DNA of 64,000 bases from NCBI RefSeq assembly GCF_958979055.1, contig NC_084894.1, positions 25,017,616 through 25,081,615 of the forward strand, in the 5' to 3' direction. Source of the stretch: Alnus glutinosa. Taxonomy: Eukaryota; Streptophyta; Magnoliopsida; Fagales; Betulaceae. A program made the translations under genes and the position numbers. This document shows positions 33,853 through 45,685 of this stretch, piece by piece; position 1 is the first letter of the stretch; the number at the start of each line of letters is the position of its first letter. The notes beneath the pieces are model-generated. The model was given only the letters and a program-made list of their open reading frames with translations, was not told the origin of the DNA and ran no database searches.

Positions 33853-34832
33853 AAAAAATGCCTCAAAATAAATAAATAAAATAGCAGCCACGTGTCGCAA
33901 TTTTAATGGTGTTACGTGTTGCTGACGTGGAAATCCGTCAATTTTGGACGGAAAAATGGACGTAGATACTATCTCCGTCTTTTCCCATAGCACAGATACC
34001 ACTTATGAAAAAAAGCAAAACTGAGGGAGCAAAAAATAAAGGTTGTAAACTGCAGGGTGTGTAAGGTATTTAACCCAAAATGAAAACTTAAATATTAAAT
34101 TGAAATTGCATAACAACTTAGGGATTAAATATAATTTTTCCTTTTTAAAAAACATATTTCACTAAATACTTAACTACTTTTAACAATTGCATTTTCATGA
34201 ACTACATTTTTAAGATCATTATTTATTTATTTATTTTTACTATAAGTTTTGAAACTGTCAAAACAAACTATACAGTGATACTAAGTTGTCATGCCATGCA
34301 TCTTTTTGGTTTGTTAAAACTGTATTTTTTATACGTTATATTGTTTTGGTTTTGATCTATGTAAATTATATGTCGTTGTTTTGTAAGGTTTGTTTCGATT
34401 ACAGTTTCAAAACGTGAAATTTAAAAAATAGTAATTTTTCAAATGTTCGATTCGTAAATACGATTTTCATAACATAACTAAATGTTTAGTAAAATCACGA
34501 TTTAATATTTACAATTGCAATTTAACATTTAAAATTATACATTTTAAAAATGCATCTTTTACTTGCAATTTAAAAACAAAAAATTTTCTACAATTTCATA
34601 CCACAAATTTTTAAAGATGCATTTCTAAACGATATACATTTCAATTTTATTTGAAATCACACTTTTCGGCGTTTGCTATAGAAATTGAAAATTTTGGTTG
34701 GTTGGTTGATTTTTTTTTTTTTTTTGGTAAAAAAAAAAATGATGTAAACTTTGCGTATTCGTTGGGTACATGACTCTGTATCTCACACTCCCATTCCTCT
34801 CATTGATCAACTCGGTCACAGTGGTAACTCCA

Positions 34833-36566
34833 ATGGCAACCCGTGCATTTTCAAGACTAAGAAACCCAATTTTCGCTGCGACAGTGCTTCGGAACCTAAC
34901 CAGAGCACCCATTAGAGAGCCCACATTTCCTGTAAACCCCAAAGTTCCAGCATTAGGAGCCGATTATTGCACTCCCTTTAGGCTATACCATGATGGGAGG
35001 CCCAGAGGACCCCTCTGGAGAGGCAAGAAGTTGATTGGGAAGGAAGCGCTTTTTGTGATACTGGGATTGAAGAGGTTCAAGGATGACGAAGAGAAGCTTG
35101 AGAAGTTCATCAAGTCCCACGTGCTGAGGCTTTTGAAGATGGAGATGATTGCTGTTCTCGGCGAGCTTGAGCGCCAGGAAGAGGTTTCTTTGGCTGTCAA
35201 GGTCTTGATTATTAGTTTGAATTGTGCTGTCTATTTCACATTATCATTTGGGTTGCTATTAAATTCTACTTTTGGGTTCTTGATGTCACCTTTTTTAACT
35301 CTCTCCCCCTCTCTACTGAAATGGTCATTTTGTTGCACTGATATGTTAAAGCGATCTTCTTGATGGGGAATTTACTTCATACAATGCGAAAAAGAGTAGT
35401 TTTGTAGAATAGCTCTTTAAGAAGAGCAGTAGAGTGAGTATGCCCTGCAAGTGTTCGATAAAATGCTTTTAAGGAAATGTCAGCTCTTGGAAACTTCTAA
35501 TATGCTTTGATTTGATAATGTTTGAGGATTATTTGACTTTCCTGTTAAATGGAAGCTTCGTTGATAAAAGCAATCCACTAAAATTATCAACTTAGCTCAA
35601 GCGTGTGGTTGCAGGGCATCCTTATGCTCTTTTAGTTGGCATTTCTATCATTGAAATACTGTCCAATGCACCCCCATTTTTTTTTTCCTGTTTTTTAAAG
35701 AATCATATTTTTAGTTCCATTTTTCTATTCTTTTAATATGTAACTTTTGTTGGGTTACTGTTTAGTTTTTACTAGTTTCTGAATGAGGGTATTAAATAAA
35801 TTATTATTAATTGAGAATCAGGTAGTTTGCGTTCACATTTTGGGTTTAGTATGCCTCTCACTCTCTCAGTGAGGCCTTCATGTGAAATGATATCTTTTAT
35901 TGTTCCTTTGCTTAACTCTCACTTGCCTGCCATCCTCATTCCTCAATATGAAACCATATCTGCAATTCTAATATGGCTTTATTTTGTTCATAGTTATGTT
36001 TCTTCATAATCAAGAAAAAAATGTTTGCTTAGACTATTATCTTTGATTGTAATCTCTGTCATCTTATGCTTGATTCCATTTAATTGTAATCTCGTGATTA
36101 GATTTTTGTGTGGTTGTTTATATATTGTAACAACAACTATACACTTGGGCTCACTAGCAATTCAATACATTTTCAGATATTTAGGGTTATACAGAAGCAA
36201 GACTGGTACAAGCCCGATGTCTTTCTGTATAAGGACCTGATTATTGCATTAGCGAGATGTAAAAAGATGGATGATGCAATGCTGTTGTGGGAAGACATGA
36301 GAAAGGAGGATTTATTCCCTGATTCTCAAACATATGCTGAAGTTATCAGGGGCTTCTTGAGGCATGGATCTCCTGCAGATGCAATGAACATATTTGAAGA
36401 CATGAAGAAGTCTCCAGATCCACCGGAGGAGTTGCCATTCAGGATTTTGTTGAAGGGACTTCTGCCACACCCCCTTTTAAGAAACAGAGTCAAGCAAGAT
36501 TTTGAAGAGCTCTTTCCCGAGCGGCATGTGTATGATCCTCCAGAAGAGATATTTGGCATGCGCTGA
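34833..36566 (+). CDS. Short pentatricopeptide-repeat protein, THA8-like
   Basis: Two exons, 34833-35201 and 36177-36566, give 252 residues; the join GTC AAG|ATA TTT reads AVKIFRVIQKQDWYKPD. The N-terminus (MATRAFSRLRNPIFAATVLRNLTRAP) is rich in Arg, Ser and Ala and looks like an organelle presequence. A helical middle (GKEALFVILGLKRFKDDEEKL) precedes two PPR motifs at about 135-169 (KPDVFLYKDLIIALARCKK) and 170-204 (FPDSQTYAEVIRGFLRHG), and the tail DPPEEIFGMR is characteristic of the small THA8/THA8-like family. THA8 binds group II introns and helps splicing in chloroplasts; for THA8-like paralogues the target is less clear. An upstream in-frame ATG at 34770 adds 21 hydrophobic residues; I prefer 34833. 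Confidence 0.88.
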
Positions 36567-38871
36567 GGTTACCATTCAGTGCTTTTGTTTTCTTAGTCCT
36601 TTTTATTTATATTTTGTTGTGATAACCCATTCCTTTACTTGTATTATTCTGACACTGACAATGTCTTTTGTGAGAATATAGATTAGCATATTGAGATAAA
36701 ATGGTGTTAGAATCCTTTAGAAAAAACGTTTGTGTCAGGAAAGCACTATCCTGACTAGGTTATCGAAAGAATATATTAAAGATTTAAGACATATAAACAG
36801 TTTAATGATGTCAGGAAATGAGGAAATAATGTAAAGCCAAAGATAGGGTGAAAGTTGTATCCTCCATTTATGTTATTAGGAACAATTATATGACCAAATC
36901 TGTTACTATTTGAAGACAGTGCGTTATTACATGGTTGGATCTTGTTTCCCGATACAAAGTAGACCTATAATTAACATCATGAGAAATGAGATTAATTTGC
37001 TCCTTCAAATGATGAAATATTTGAAACTGCATGGAAGAAAATATGCCTGACTGCCAATAAGAATGAGCTCAACATCTTAGAGTAAGGCAGTGCCTTGTTT
37101 TGTTTATTTGTCTGTTTTTTCCTTTTTTGGGTTCAGGGTGTTTAAGTTGGAAGTCTAACTGCTTCAAACTTCTATCTCATGGTGTGCCAACGTTGGTTTA
37201 GACCTGATGCAACTTTTTGTTGGCCTTTGAATGCATCACACTTGTCAGCTTGATTTGGTAGATAGTAGCATCATTAAATGAAGCCAGAGCTTTCCTATTC
37301 CAGTTACTGTGTGTATGCTTCAGTGTTTTTGTATGTTCCATATTCTGTTGTTTCATTACTGAGAGCTGAGCTTCAGCAGTCTTGCATGTATGTTATTGAC
37401 CAGAGCTTGGATTATCAGATTGAGTTGGCTTCATTTAGTTTGCTGTATTGATTTCTTTGTTTCTAAGGACATTACCAAAATAGATTTGAATATAATTTAG
37501 TTGCTTTCTTCTTCCTAAGGATTTCATTTGGTTTCGGGACGTAAAATTAACCCTCATATTATTGAAGAACATGGTCATATCTCAACCAGTTAATGGTGAG
37601 ACTTTGGCAGGCCATAAGCACTATTTCTGAAGAAAAGAAGAAAAGGGAAGCAAGAGATGAGTTCTCTTTGGAGTTGAATTGTGAGCGATGAAACATTGCT
37701 ATCTTTTAAAGTTCGGATATCTGGAAAAAAGAGAAATTGAAAAGCAAACATAAACTGTGATGTATTACAAGAGCTCTTTTGTTTCTATGATTAAAGAGCT
37801 AATTCACATCTCGCCAGGGTATTTTTTTATTTTATTTTTCGTTTAGTACATTCAACCTATACTACCTTCTTCTTCTTAATCTTATAGGCGTGAGTCATGG
37901 GGTAAATTTGTGTGTATACATTCCATAGATGTGCATGTCTGATGAACCCAACCCCACTCCTTTGGAGGCCTGCAAATAGGGGTGGCTACTCCTTGTTAGC
38001 AAGTAAATTTCATCATTAGTGAGTGTTTTTCTAATAAGAGTACAAAGAAGAACTAAGCAAGGAGTCATTTCCGCTGTCAAGCCAAATTGACAAGTACAAA
38101 GGCGGGAGGAGATGGAAACGGTTCCTACAAAGGATCGGAAGGGGCCCATTTTATCACATTGTGGACATGAAAGTTAGTACTTCTATAAACTTTTTGAACT
38201 CTCCATAACACGAGAAGATGAAGGTGAGGACGAAGAGATGAGAATGCATAAAGTTGTTATTGTAATATTAAAATGACGTCACAACACGTCTTCTAGCTCA
38301 TTATTATTATTATTATTATTTTTTCTCTTTTTAGTAACACGTTTTGGACGTCCTTTTTTTTTTTGTTTTTTTTGGGAGGGGGAAGGGGTTAATTTACCGC
38401 AAAGGAGTTTGTTATAGTGACCTTTAAGGTTTCCAAATGAAAAATAAAATATACAAGTTATCTCACTTTACTTCAATTAATTATTCTGATGATCTTTCAT
38501 TCTTTCTAGATTCCCAATAGAAAATAATATACGAAGAAAAGTTATCTAAAAATTTCTTATCCCAATAATTACGTCACACAACGTCTTAATCTTTTTGGAC
38601 TCTTTTAGCCTAACTCTATGATTCTTTGCTACAAAATTGTGTACAATGGGTAGCCTAACTCTATGATTCTTACTCTTTAGTCTTTTGTAAACCTCTCATC
38701 TTTGGTATGAGCTAGATTATAATTCAAAAAAATTTATCATTAGGTTAATTACTAACATTCTTATCAAATTTTAAATTATTCCTCAAAATTTTTTTTTATC
38801 TGTATATGTTTATAGTATTGGTGTGTATATATATATATATATATATTTGTTTCATGATAACGTCACACGAA
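36567..38871. other. Intergenic region, no gene recognised
   Basis: It starts with the 3' region of the THA8-like gene. A stretch at about 37612-37692 (after TTTGGCAG) reads as a short open exon-like segment ending ELNCER, but it has no partner I could find. A T-rich run lies at 38351-38370 and a (TA)n at 38825-38847. Confidence 0.45.
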
Positions 38872-38953
38872 GTGGGCGTGCCGGAGTGGTTATCGGGCAT
38901 GACTAGAAATCATGTGGGCTTTGCCCGCGCAGGTTCGAATCCTGCCGCCCACG
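38872..38953 (+). tRNA. tRNA-Ser (anticodon AGA)
   Basis: This 82-base gene has acceptor arms GTGGGCG and CGCCCAC, discriminator G, an A-box-like GTGCCGGAGTGGTTATCGG and the B box GGTTCGAATCC. The anticodon loop CTAGAAA has AGA at its centre. The long variable arm (TGTGGGCTTTGCCCGCG) is typical of serine tRNA. There is no intron. A TTTT terminator follows at once at 38954-38957. Confidence 0.97.
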
Positions 38954-38993
38954 TTTTATTCTTGTTAAAGCTTTTTGTCTATGACTTTGGCAC

Positions 38994-39163
38994 GGGATTT
39001 CACACCTTTTTTTTGTCAAAAAAAAAAATTCCTTCTCCCTTCCTTAGTTCCTTTTCTATGCCACATTTTGTCAGATATGGGATTTCACACCTTTTTTTTT
39101 TTTTGATAATCCTTCTCCCTTCCTTAGTTTCTTTTCAATGCCACATTTTGTCAGATATGGGTT
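38994..39163. repeat. Two-copy tandem duplication, period 85 bp
   Basis: The unit GGGATTTCACACC…CCTTCTCCCTTCCTTAGTT…ATGCCACATTTTGTCAGATAT occurs twice, starting at 38994 and 39079, just downstream of tRNA-Ser. The copies differ by a few bases and by the length of the T/A-runs. Confidence 0.9.
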
Positions 39164-42100
39164 TCCAATAATTTGTTATTCAACTTATTCGGATGGTTAG
39201 TAATTTAAGAAACAAATGTGATAAAAATTTTATGGGTCCACCTGTCCAAATAGAAAAAATGAACTGCCAAAAACTTGTTCAGACAGATATATCCGATAGG
39301 AATTTTTTCACATTTATTACTCAAATTGCCAGCAATTTAAACATTAAAATTACTAAAAAAATCTTTCTTCTCCTCCAAACCCAAATAATATATTCTAAAA
39401 CTGCCTTATTGGCTACAAGAAAAGTTGAACCGTACCAATGAATTATGCTTGCACATGGTGAAAGTGTGAAACTTCCTGTTTATGTTATAGGTTCCAAAGT
39501 GTGCCCTACTAGTATGACCCCCAAAAAGACAAAGGAAAAGAGTGCAAATTGAGCAATTCTAATTACCCCACAACCATATAATAGTATTGTGGTAGCTAGT
39601 AACCCCCAAGCAAGGCTGGAATTAGGACTTCTTATTTGCTCTTTCAGATTTTATGTGCTTTTTTTTAACTGAATTATCATGCCAAAAGTCATGGCTCTAG
39701 AGCTTTCTATTTCTTGTGCCAAGTGCAACTTAATTTTTTTTTATTATTATTTTTTTTTTAAAAAAAACTTGCATTTCTTATTCCTACACGATTCTTCCAT
39801 ATGATTAAGATGGTGATTAGATAGGCACAGATCCAAAATAACATGAAGTTTTAGAAGATACTGTAAAAGAAGATTAGCATTAATAATGGTTTCGCATATA
39901 TCTCACACTCGTGGGTCAAGTGGCCAAGTTGTGAGTCCGATGATTAAACCCTGAACAAAGGAGATAGGGATCCACCATGTGAGGCAGACCGAAAATTTTT
40001 CTTCCTTATTTTTTTTTTGCGAGGCTAAGGGTGTGTTTGTGATTGTGATTTTGTAGATAAAAAAAGTGTGATTTTAAATCAAATCGTAGAAGATGAACCG
40101 TTTAAAAATTGTGATTTGAAAACGTAGAAAACTGTTTTTTCAAATCACAGGCAATGAATGTTTTTTTTGAAAAAGTAAAATTTTAAAGCCTAAACTACGT
40201 TTTAAAAAATATTTTTTTAAATCATATATTTTAAAATTACTATTTTAAAATTGTAATTTTTTAAATCGCAAACTCAATTAGACCTCAGAGTTGAAATTAA
40301 GAAAGTATTTTATTATGGGATTATATGTCTCACTAAAGAGGTGGAGTATATATTCTCAGAAAGTAATAATGATGACGTGATCCACACAAAATTAAAAAAA
40401 GAAAAAAAAAAGGAATTGCGAAGGATAAAAGACAAAGATACGAGGTACAAGTGACCAAGAACAGGTCGGAAATTCCATTCTACTGTTCTACATGACACTG
40501 CAACAGTTTCTCCAGGATAAATCCGCCAAATGTCGTATCACAAAAAAAAAAAAAAAAATGTTATTAAATACATCCCATTGATTTATTTTTTATTTTATTT
40601 TATTTTTTTAATTTTTTAAGGGACCATTGATGGCTTTCTTTTCTGATATAATGGGATGCTAAGAACACCAGCAGGCAGCAGTAGTAGTTTTTCTTTTAAA
40701 TTTTGCTTAAGAAAATGATGAATTTTTTAGGAAGTTGCTTAGGAGTTGCTTTAGTAATTTGTTAATAATAAAAACCTAACAAAATGTTCTTTGAAAATTC
40801 ATCGGTTAAATTGGGGTTTCTTTCGCTCTTTCGAAGAAACTTCCTTAATAGCAGCCTCCCCATCAACTTTAGTCCAGATTCTCATTTAATTGGCCACGTT
40901 TTGTGCTTTTTGATCGTTAAGTAGATAAAGTTTTACTCCCCAAAACAAATTTAAAGAAATTTAATTATTAAATTAATATTTATCTAAAATACATATAATT
41001 TTAATAGAATAAACTTAGTATTATATATATTTTAAAATGTTTATATGAATGACGTAGTCTAATAACATATATCAATTTAAAATCATAATCATACAGAAGT
41101 GACAATGCAAATGGACAGCGTGTGGGAATATGAATATATCTAGTCAACTGTACGATCGGCTACCCCAATCAACCTCTAAATTAATGATTAAAAACTTAAT
41201 CAAAGCAATAATTGTACTAAGTGTACTCTTTTACTAAGATGGAATTTCACTCCAATCCAAGAATAGCCACCTCAGAGATTTAGATCCTCCAGAATATGTT
41301 ACATAAATAAATGGGTACATGCATGACGAGTTGATCGATCTTATCCGGATTTCATAAATTGTACTTTTCTCGTTTTAAATCCGATGAATTAACATATACT
41401 AATTTCACTCATATGAATAAAGTTCATCGCAGATCATAATTGATTTAATAATTAATTAAAGTACAGTAAAAATTAAAGTACTTCGAATCATTTTTTTTTT
41501 TTTTTTCAAATTTGAAATATATGATTTGTCAACGTATAAGCAATATATATACATAAAATCTAACAGAGACAGAATCTGATCCTATTCATGCATGTCTGTC
41601 TTTCCTCTTGGTCGTAAATCACGTGGGTATCTCAGATTTCCTAGTACCAGAAGGCTGACATACAGAGTATGTGGTTCGTAGACTCGTAGTTATGGACTTC
41701 GTAGAATCTACTTTGATATTTGAGAATAGGGTCAACTATTTGGGACGGTAAAGACGATCATGATTGATGGCATATCCGAATGAGGTTGAGTGGAAAAGAC
41801 AACCTTATCTTGTTATCTTCTGGTGGGATCAGAAACATTTGAGATTTCTTTCACTTTCTCGCCCTCTCGAAAGCATTGGAAGCCAATATCCGAGAAAATC
41901 ACTCCGGGAAAGACCCATTGGCCAGGAGAAGAAAATGGGGTCGGAGAATATGGACATGAAGTTCTGTGATTCCTAGAGATCGAGCATAGAGAGAGGTTGC
42001 ATCCTTCCAAAAAAAAAAAAAAAGAAAACAAAAAAGAAGAGATAGGTTGCAATTATCCGCTGGGGACACATGGCGATAAATTCGAAGCCCACTTGGGACC

Positions 42101-42553
42101 GTCTATGGACCCCGCGTGGCACTTATCCGTTATTTTTCGAGGAAAATAAGATGATGATATGATATTATATTGTATAGAGGAGAAAGTGGGAATGGGAGTG
42201 GTAGAGTGTTTAGGGAAATAGTAAATACAATGGAAATTTCCTAACTTTGGTGGAATGAGTCCGAAAATCTTGTAAAATACTGTTAGAGGAAGCCGCCTTT
42301 TTCTTTTTGGCGATGATGGCACATGGGTGGCACAGTTCAGTGCCGTCTTCTGTAGGGCTGTCACTATAAATATGATGGTTTGTGAAGCAATTTTGGTTCA
42401 CCTCACCTCACCTACTGCAGATCTTCTCTACTGGGGCTTTCTTTTTCTGCTAGTCTTGTCCTTGTCTTTCAACTGGGTCTTTCTTTGTTTCGATTTCTTG
42501 TTTTTGGAGTCGGTTTTGTTTGTTGGGTTGAAAAAGAAGGAAAGATATATATA
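39164..42553. other. Intergenic region, no gene recognised apart from one MITE
   Basis: AT-rich spacer between tRNA-Ser and the MASS-like gene. It holds a MITE at about 40029-40286, A- and T-runs near 40542-40558 and 41491-41507, and the promoter and leader of the next gene toward 42553. No coding sequence was recognised. Confidence 0.45.
40029..40286. mobile_element. Decayed MITE related to the element at 51054-51368
   Basis: The left end GGGTGTGTTTGTGATTGTGA and the right end TTTAAATCGCAAACTCAATT are diverged inverted repeats that echo the GGGTCCGTTTGGGTTTGCGA ends of the copy at 51054-51368. Internal GATTTGAAAACGTAGAAAA blocks are shared too. The boundaries are approximate. Confidence 0.5.
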
Positions 42554-44414
42554 ATGGAGGGTAAGAAGAAGGGGTGTTCACCTTCCTCATTCACTGCTGA
42601 TCTTTTTGGTGCCAAGGAGTCGTCACCATCATCGTCGGTGGGATCTTTTGCGTCCATTTTTCCGCCTCCATCAGCGGTATAATCCTACTGTTTTCAATTT
42701 CATGTATTTGGTTTCTTTTTTCCTTTTGTTTATTATGATAGATTTTGCTTATTGCGAATTATTCGTACTTTGTTTTAATATTGAAAGTTCTATCTATGTT
42801 GCTGTAATTGTTAAACTTATGTTTTAATTTAAGCGCAGTATTGGAGAAAGCCAGGGAAGATTTTAATTTTTGTCTGATTTGGAAATTCTTTTCAGAATTC
42901 AAGTGAGGAGTTGTTGTTATTATTGCTTTGATTACTTTTGTGGGCTTTTATTACATGGTTACAAATCTTGAATTAATTTGTTTGTTTGTGCTTCTGAACT
43001 TGTGGAGTAGATCCCATTTCCTGCCCAAACATCCCCTGCTTGTTCATGTTTTGAATGTTTGGTTGAGGAACTTTCGACAAAACCAAAAGACTTGAGAAAA
43101 ATTACTTAAGATTTGGCTTAAAAAATATGAGGATTTTTTCTCTCATGCATGTATGCAGTTCATGCATTTTATTCTTTTTATTCTTTGGCTCTTTACTATA
43201 CTTATTGTTTGTTTTTAAATTCAAGAGACTCAAGTTAAGTGTGTAAATGGCAAAAATAGGATTTCTGCAGTCTCAGATGGAGTAGAGGAGTTGAGTGTAC
43301 AATTCCAGAGCTTTCTTCGTGGGAAGATATCAGCTCTTCCAGGGGATTTATGTGCGCCATTAATGATGCCTAAACTCTTCTTTTTGTGATTTCAGGTGGT
43401 TGGGAAGAACTCCCCGAGCACTGAGGTAACAGGATCTTGGCAAAAACAAAATCCAGAAATTCAAACATGGAACATGAAACAAGGGACTCCAGGTTCATGA
43501 TCAAGGCTCTTTTAGTTCCTTTTGCTGTTCCTCCATGCTTCTTTCGCCACATCAAGAATAAGGCTTATTTATTTCCTTTTGCTGTTCCTCCATGCTTCTT
43601 TCGCCACATCAAGAATATGGCTCATTTAGCTCCTTTTGCTGTTCCTCCATACTTCTTTCGCCACATCGAGAACATATATATTGGACCTTATTTCAGAGGA
43701 AAAAAATTTCTTCCACAATACCTATTTTGCTTAAGTGCATGCCATTTATGCCCAATTCATATTCAGAAGAGCTAAAATTATTTGAACCTTCATTTACTAA
43801 GTGACATTAAGGATGCATTTTCACATTCTGTGAACTTCTAGTTATAGGTTATGCTTCCCTGAAATCTCCAGAATTATCGTCTGCTTGTAACAAAGTTATG
43901 AGTAGTACCTTTAATGCAAAAACTTTGTTTGGAGAATATTGCCTCAAAACTTTGCATTTTTCTCAAACTATATAGCTGTCAGTAGCGGGGGTGCGTGCAG
44001 TAGCATTCCCAACAAGGACAGGAGTTCAATTTTCCAAGAAGATAGAGTGGAACCATGTCATCTAAGTTCATCTCTTTATTATGGTGGGCAAGACATCTAT
44101 TCCCAGTCCCCAAGTACCCAAACCTCTGGATACCCTCTAGTGAGTCTTGATCAGTTGATAATTGATATACTATTATTGTCCGTCTGATTAGTTGATGATC
44201 ATATGATATGTGAGACTGATTGTGAGTCATGTCTTTGTGATGAGCTAGTTCAAGGAACATGGGGCAGAAGATGAAAATGGAAACAGTGCGTCTCGAGGAA
44301 ATTGGTGGCAAGGTAATGATGCTGTGGATAAAGAGTTTGGTTGCAAATTAAAGAAGATTCTATGCAAATATATGCTAACTGATTGTCATTTCTGTAGGTT
44401 CACTTTATTACTAG
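42554..44414 (+). CDS. MASS-like protein (MAPK substrate of the stomatal lineage family)
   Basis: A small plant-specific protein with no enzyme domain. Arabidopsis relatives (MASS1-3) are plasma-membrane MAPK substrates that affect stomatal patterning. I read exon 1 42554-42676 (MEGKKKGCSPSSFTADLFG, ending SIFPPPSA), exon 2 43396-43492 (VVGKNSPSTEVTGSWQKQ), exon 3 from about 43983 to 44139 (DRSSIFQEDRVEPC, HLSSSLYYGGQDIYSQ), exon 4 44249-44312 (ENGNSASRGNWWQ) and exon 5 44398-44414, which completes GSLYY and the stop. The conserved N-terminal block, the VEPCHLSSSLYYGGQ core and the NWWQGSLYY end all fit the family. The join from exon 2 to exon 3 does not keep phase with any visible AG acceptor (43982, 43985 or 44000), so a micro-exon may lie between, or the gene may be damaged there. 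Confidence 0.78.
43503..43673. repeat. Three 57-bp tandem units inside an intron of the MASS-like gene
   Basis: Units start at 43503, 43560 and 43617; each contains CCTTTTGCTGTTCCTCCAT, CTTCTTTCGCCACATC and a GGCT(C/T) head. The 57-base period is divisible by three and gives an open frame with a 19-residue repeat (FAVPPCFFRHIKN), but it sits between exons 2 and 3 and shows no other coding sign. Confidence 0.9.
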
Positions 44415-45685
44415 GGCCTTGCCTTCCCGGGCATAAGAATTCTCCATCTGTTTTCAAGGTACGGCAAAATTTGTATAGAGTAGGAGGTAAATTGATCCTT
44501 CTTACTGTATCAAACATCTCCATAAATTTAGAAAGAGTGGAAAGTGTTTTTTGGTTCTGTTTGTTAATGCGTTTTGGGAAATGTTTTTTGTTTTTAGTTT
44601 AAAAATGTGTTTTGATGTGACATATAGGTAAAAACTGTTCGTGTTTTTGTGAGTGTTTTTTGTTTCAGCTGTTCGTTAATATTTTTGTTTTGAAAAGAGA
44701 AAACTAAAGACAAAAATCTAGTACTTGTGGGGAGTGGGTTAGAAAAGATGGATGCCCGTTTTATATATGCTTGCTTTATGTGGCTTCTTTTGAAGGAAAG
44801 CGGAAAAAATATGAGAAAAGTGGCTTGGAAAATAGTGGGGGAGGCAACTTTACTCTTTTTTTTTTTTGTTTAAGAAAAAAATACCAGTCACGTTAAATTC
44901 TCATTTTCTACTAGCTTAAGTTTTTGAGATAATATATGTTTTAACATGGTATCAAAATAAAGATACTGAATTTGAACCTTGTATATTTAATTTATCTCTT
45001 ATTTTAATTATATATTTCATGTGTCTTCTTACTTATCGACTTGTATTTCCTGCAGGAGTTTGTGGAGCCTGGTGATATGCAGGCAGATATGCAGTATAAT
45101 TAAGTAGCGAATGTAGTTAAAAAAGAAAAAAAAAAAAAAAAAAAAAGAGTGGTCAATGTAGTTGAACAATGTTTATGTGCTCTTTTTAAGCTGTAATTAC
45201 GATAAAAGATGGAGAAAAGGGCCTTGAGTTGTTTCCACATGTGCCAATATAAATGCTTGAAGTTTCACCCATGGATTTTTATGCAATTATGCCTAATATC
45301 CAGTGGCTGATATCTTTCAATTTGCGTTCTATAGAGGCATATTTTAACCTGTAATTTCCAAATAAAGTGATGAAAATTTGAAATGACACAGAAAATAAAC
45401 AAAAATAACCAAGCTTACCTCCACAATAACGATCCATGGTGTACCTAACAAGGTTGAATGTTTAGGGATGGCCACAGCTTCCTTCCTCTTTCATCTTCCT
45501 CTACCATAGTAGCCTCCTATCCGCTAGGAAACTAATGGCAGAAGAGGCTTAGACGGACTTACTAAGATGGGAGATCCGTTGGCGCTCCCTCAAGCCGGGG
45601 ATCCAAGACTCGATCTTTTGACTACCCGGCCTCCTAAGCTTTTACCACTAGACCACCACCATTTGTGGTGTGTTGTGTTCCCTTT
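44415..45685. other. Intergenic region between the MASS-like gene and the glycosyltransferase
   Basis: Mostly AT-rich 3' flanking DNA with an A-run at 45127-45146. A tRNA-related block at 45440-45665 is listed separately. No further gene was recognised. Confidence 0.45.
45440..45665 (-). mobile_element. Possible tRNA-derived SINE
   Basis: On the minus strand the sequence begins GGTGGTGGTCTAGTGGTAAA, which fits an RNA polymerase III A box (TGGTCTAGTGG). It continues through AGTCTTGGATCCCCGGC, a weak B-box region, into a non-tRNA body. I found neither a poly(A) tail nor target duplications, so this may be an old SINE or a tRNA-like relic. Confidence 0.4.

Larger units (their letters stand above)
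31692..34076. mobile_element. PIF/Harbinger-like MITE enlarged by two nested insertions
   Basis: The ends GGGTTAAATACCCTT (left) and AAGGTATTTAACCC (right) and the inner arms (TTTTTTGCCTCA…ATAAGTGGCA and CCACTTATGAAAAAAAGCAAAA) correspond base for base to the uninterrupted 505-bp element at 57803-58307. The flanking triplets are AAA on both sides. Two later insertions, 31712-32816 and 32896-33437, account for about 1.66 kb of its 2.39 kb. A G/C-rich stretch near 33610-33830 and a long T-run at 33811-33846 form the centre. Confidence 0.8.

Noticed and set aside
37612-37692. Exon-like segment after TTTGGCAG
   Set aside because: Too short, no compatible upstream exon, and the THA8-like gene already has a proper stop at 36566.
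39900-39995. tRNA-like text (GGGTCAAGTGGCCAAGTTGTGAG) suggesting another SINE
   Set aside because: No convincing B box, poly(A) tail or target duplication.
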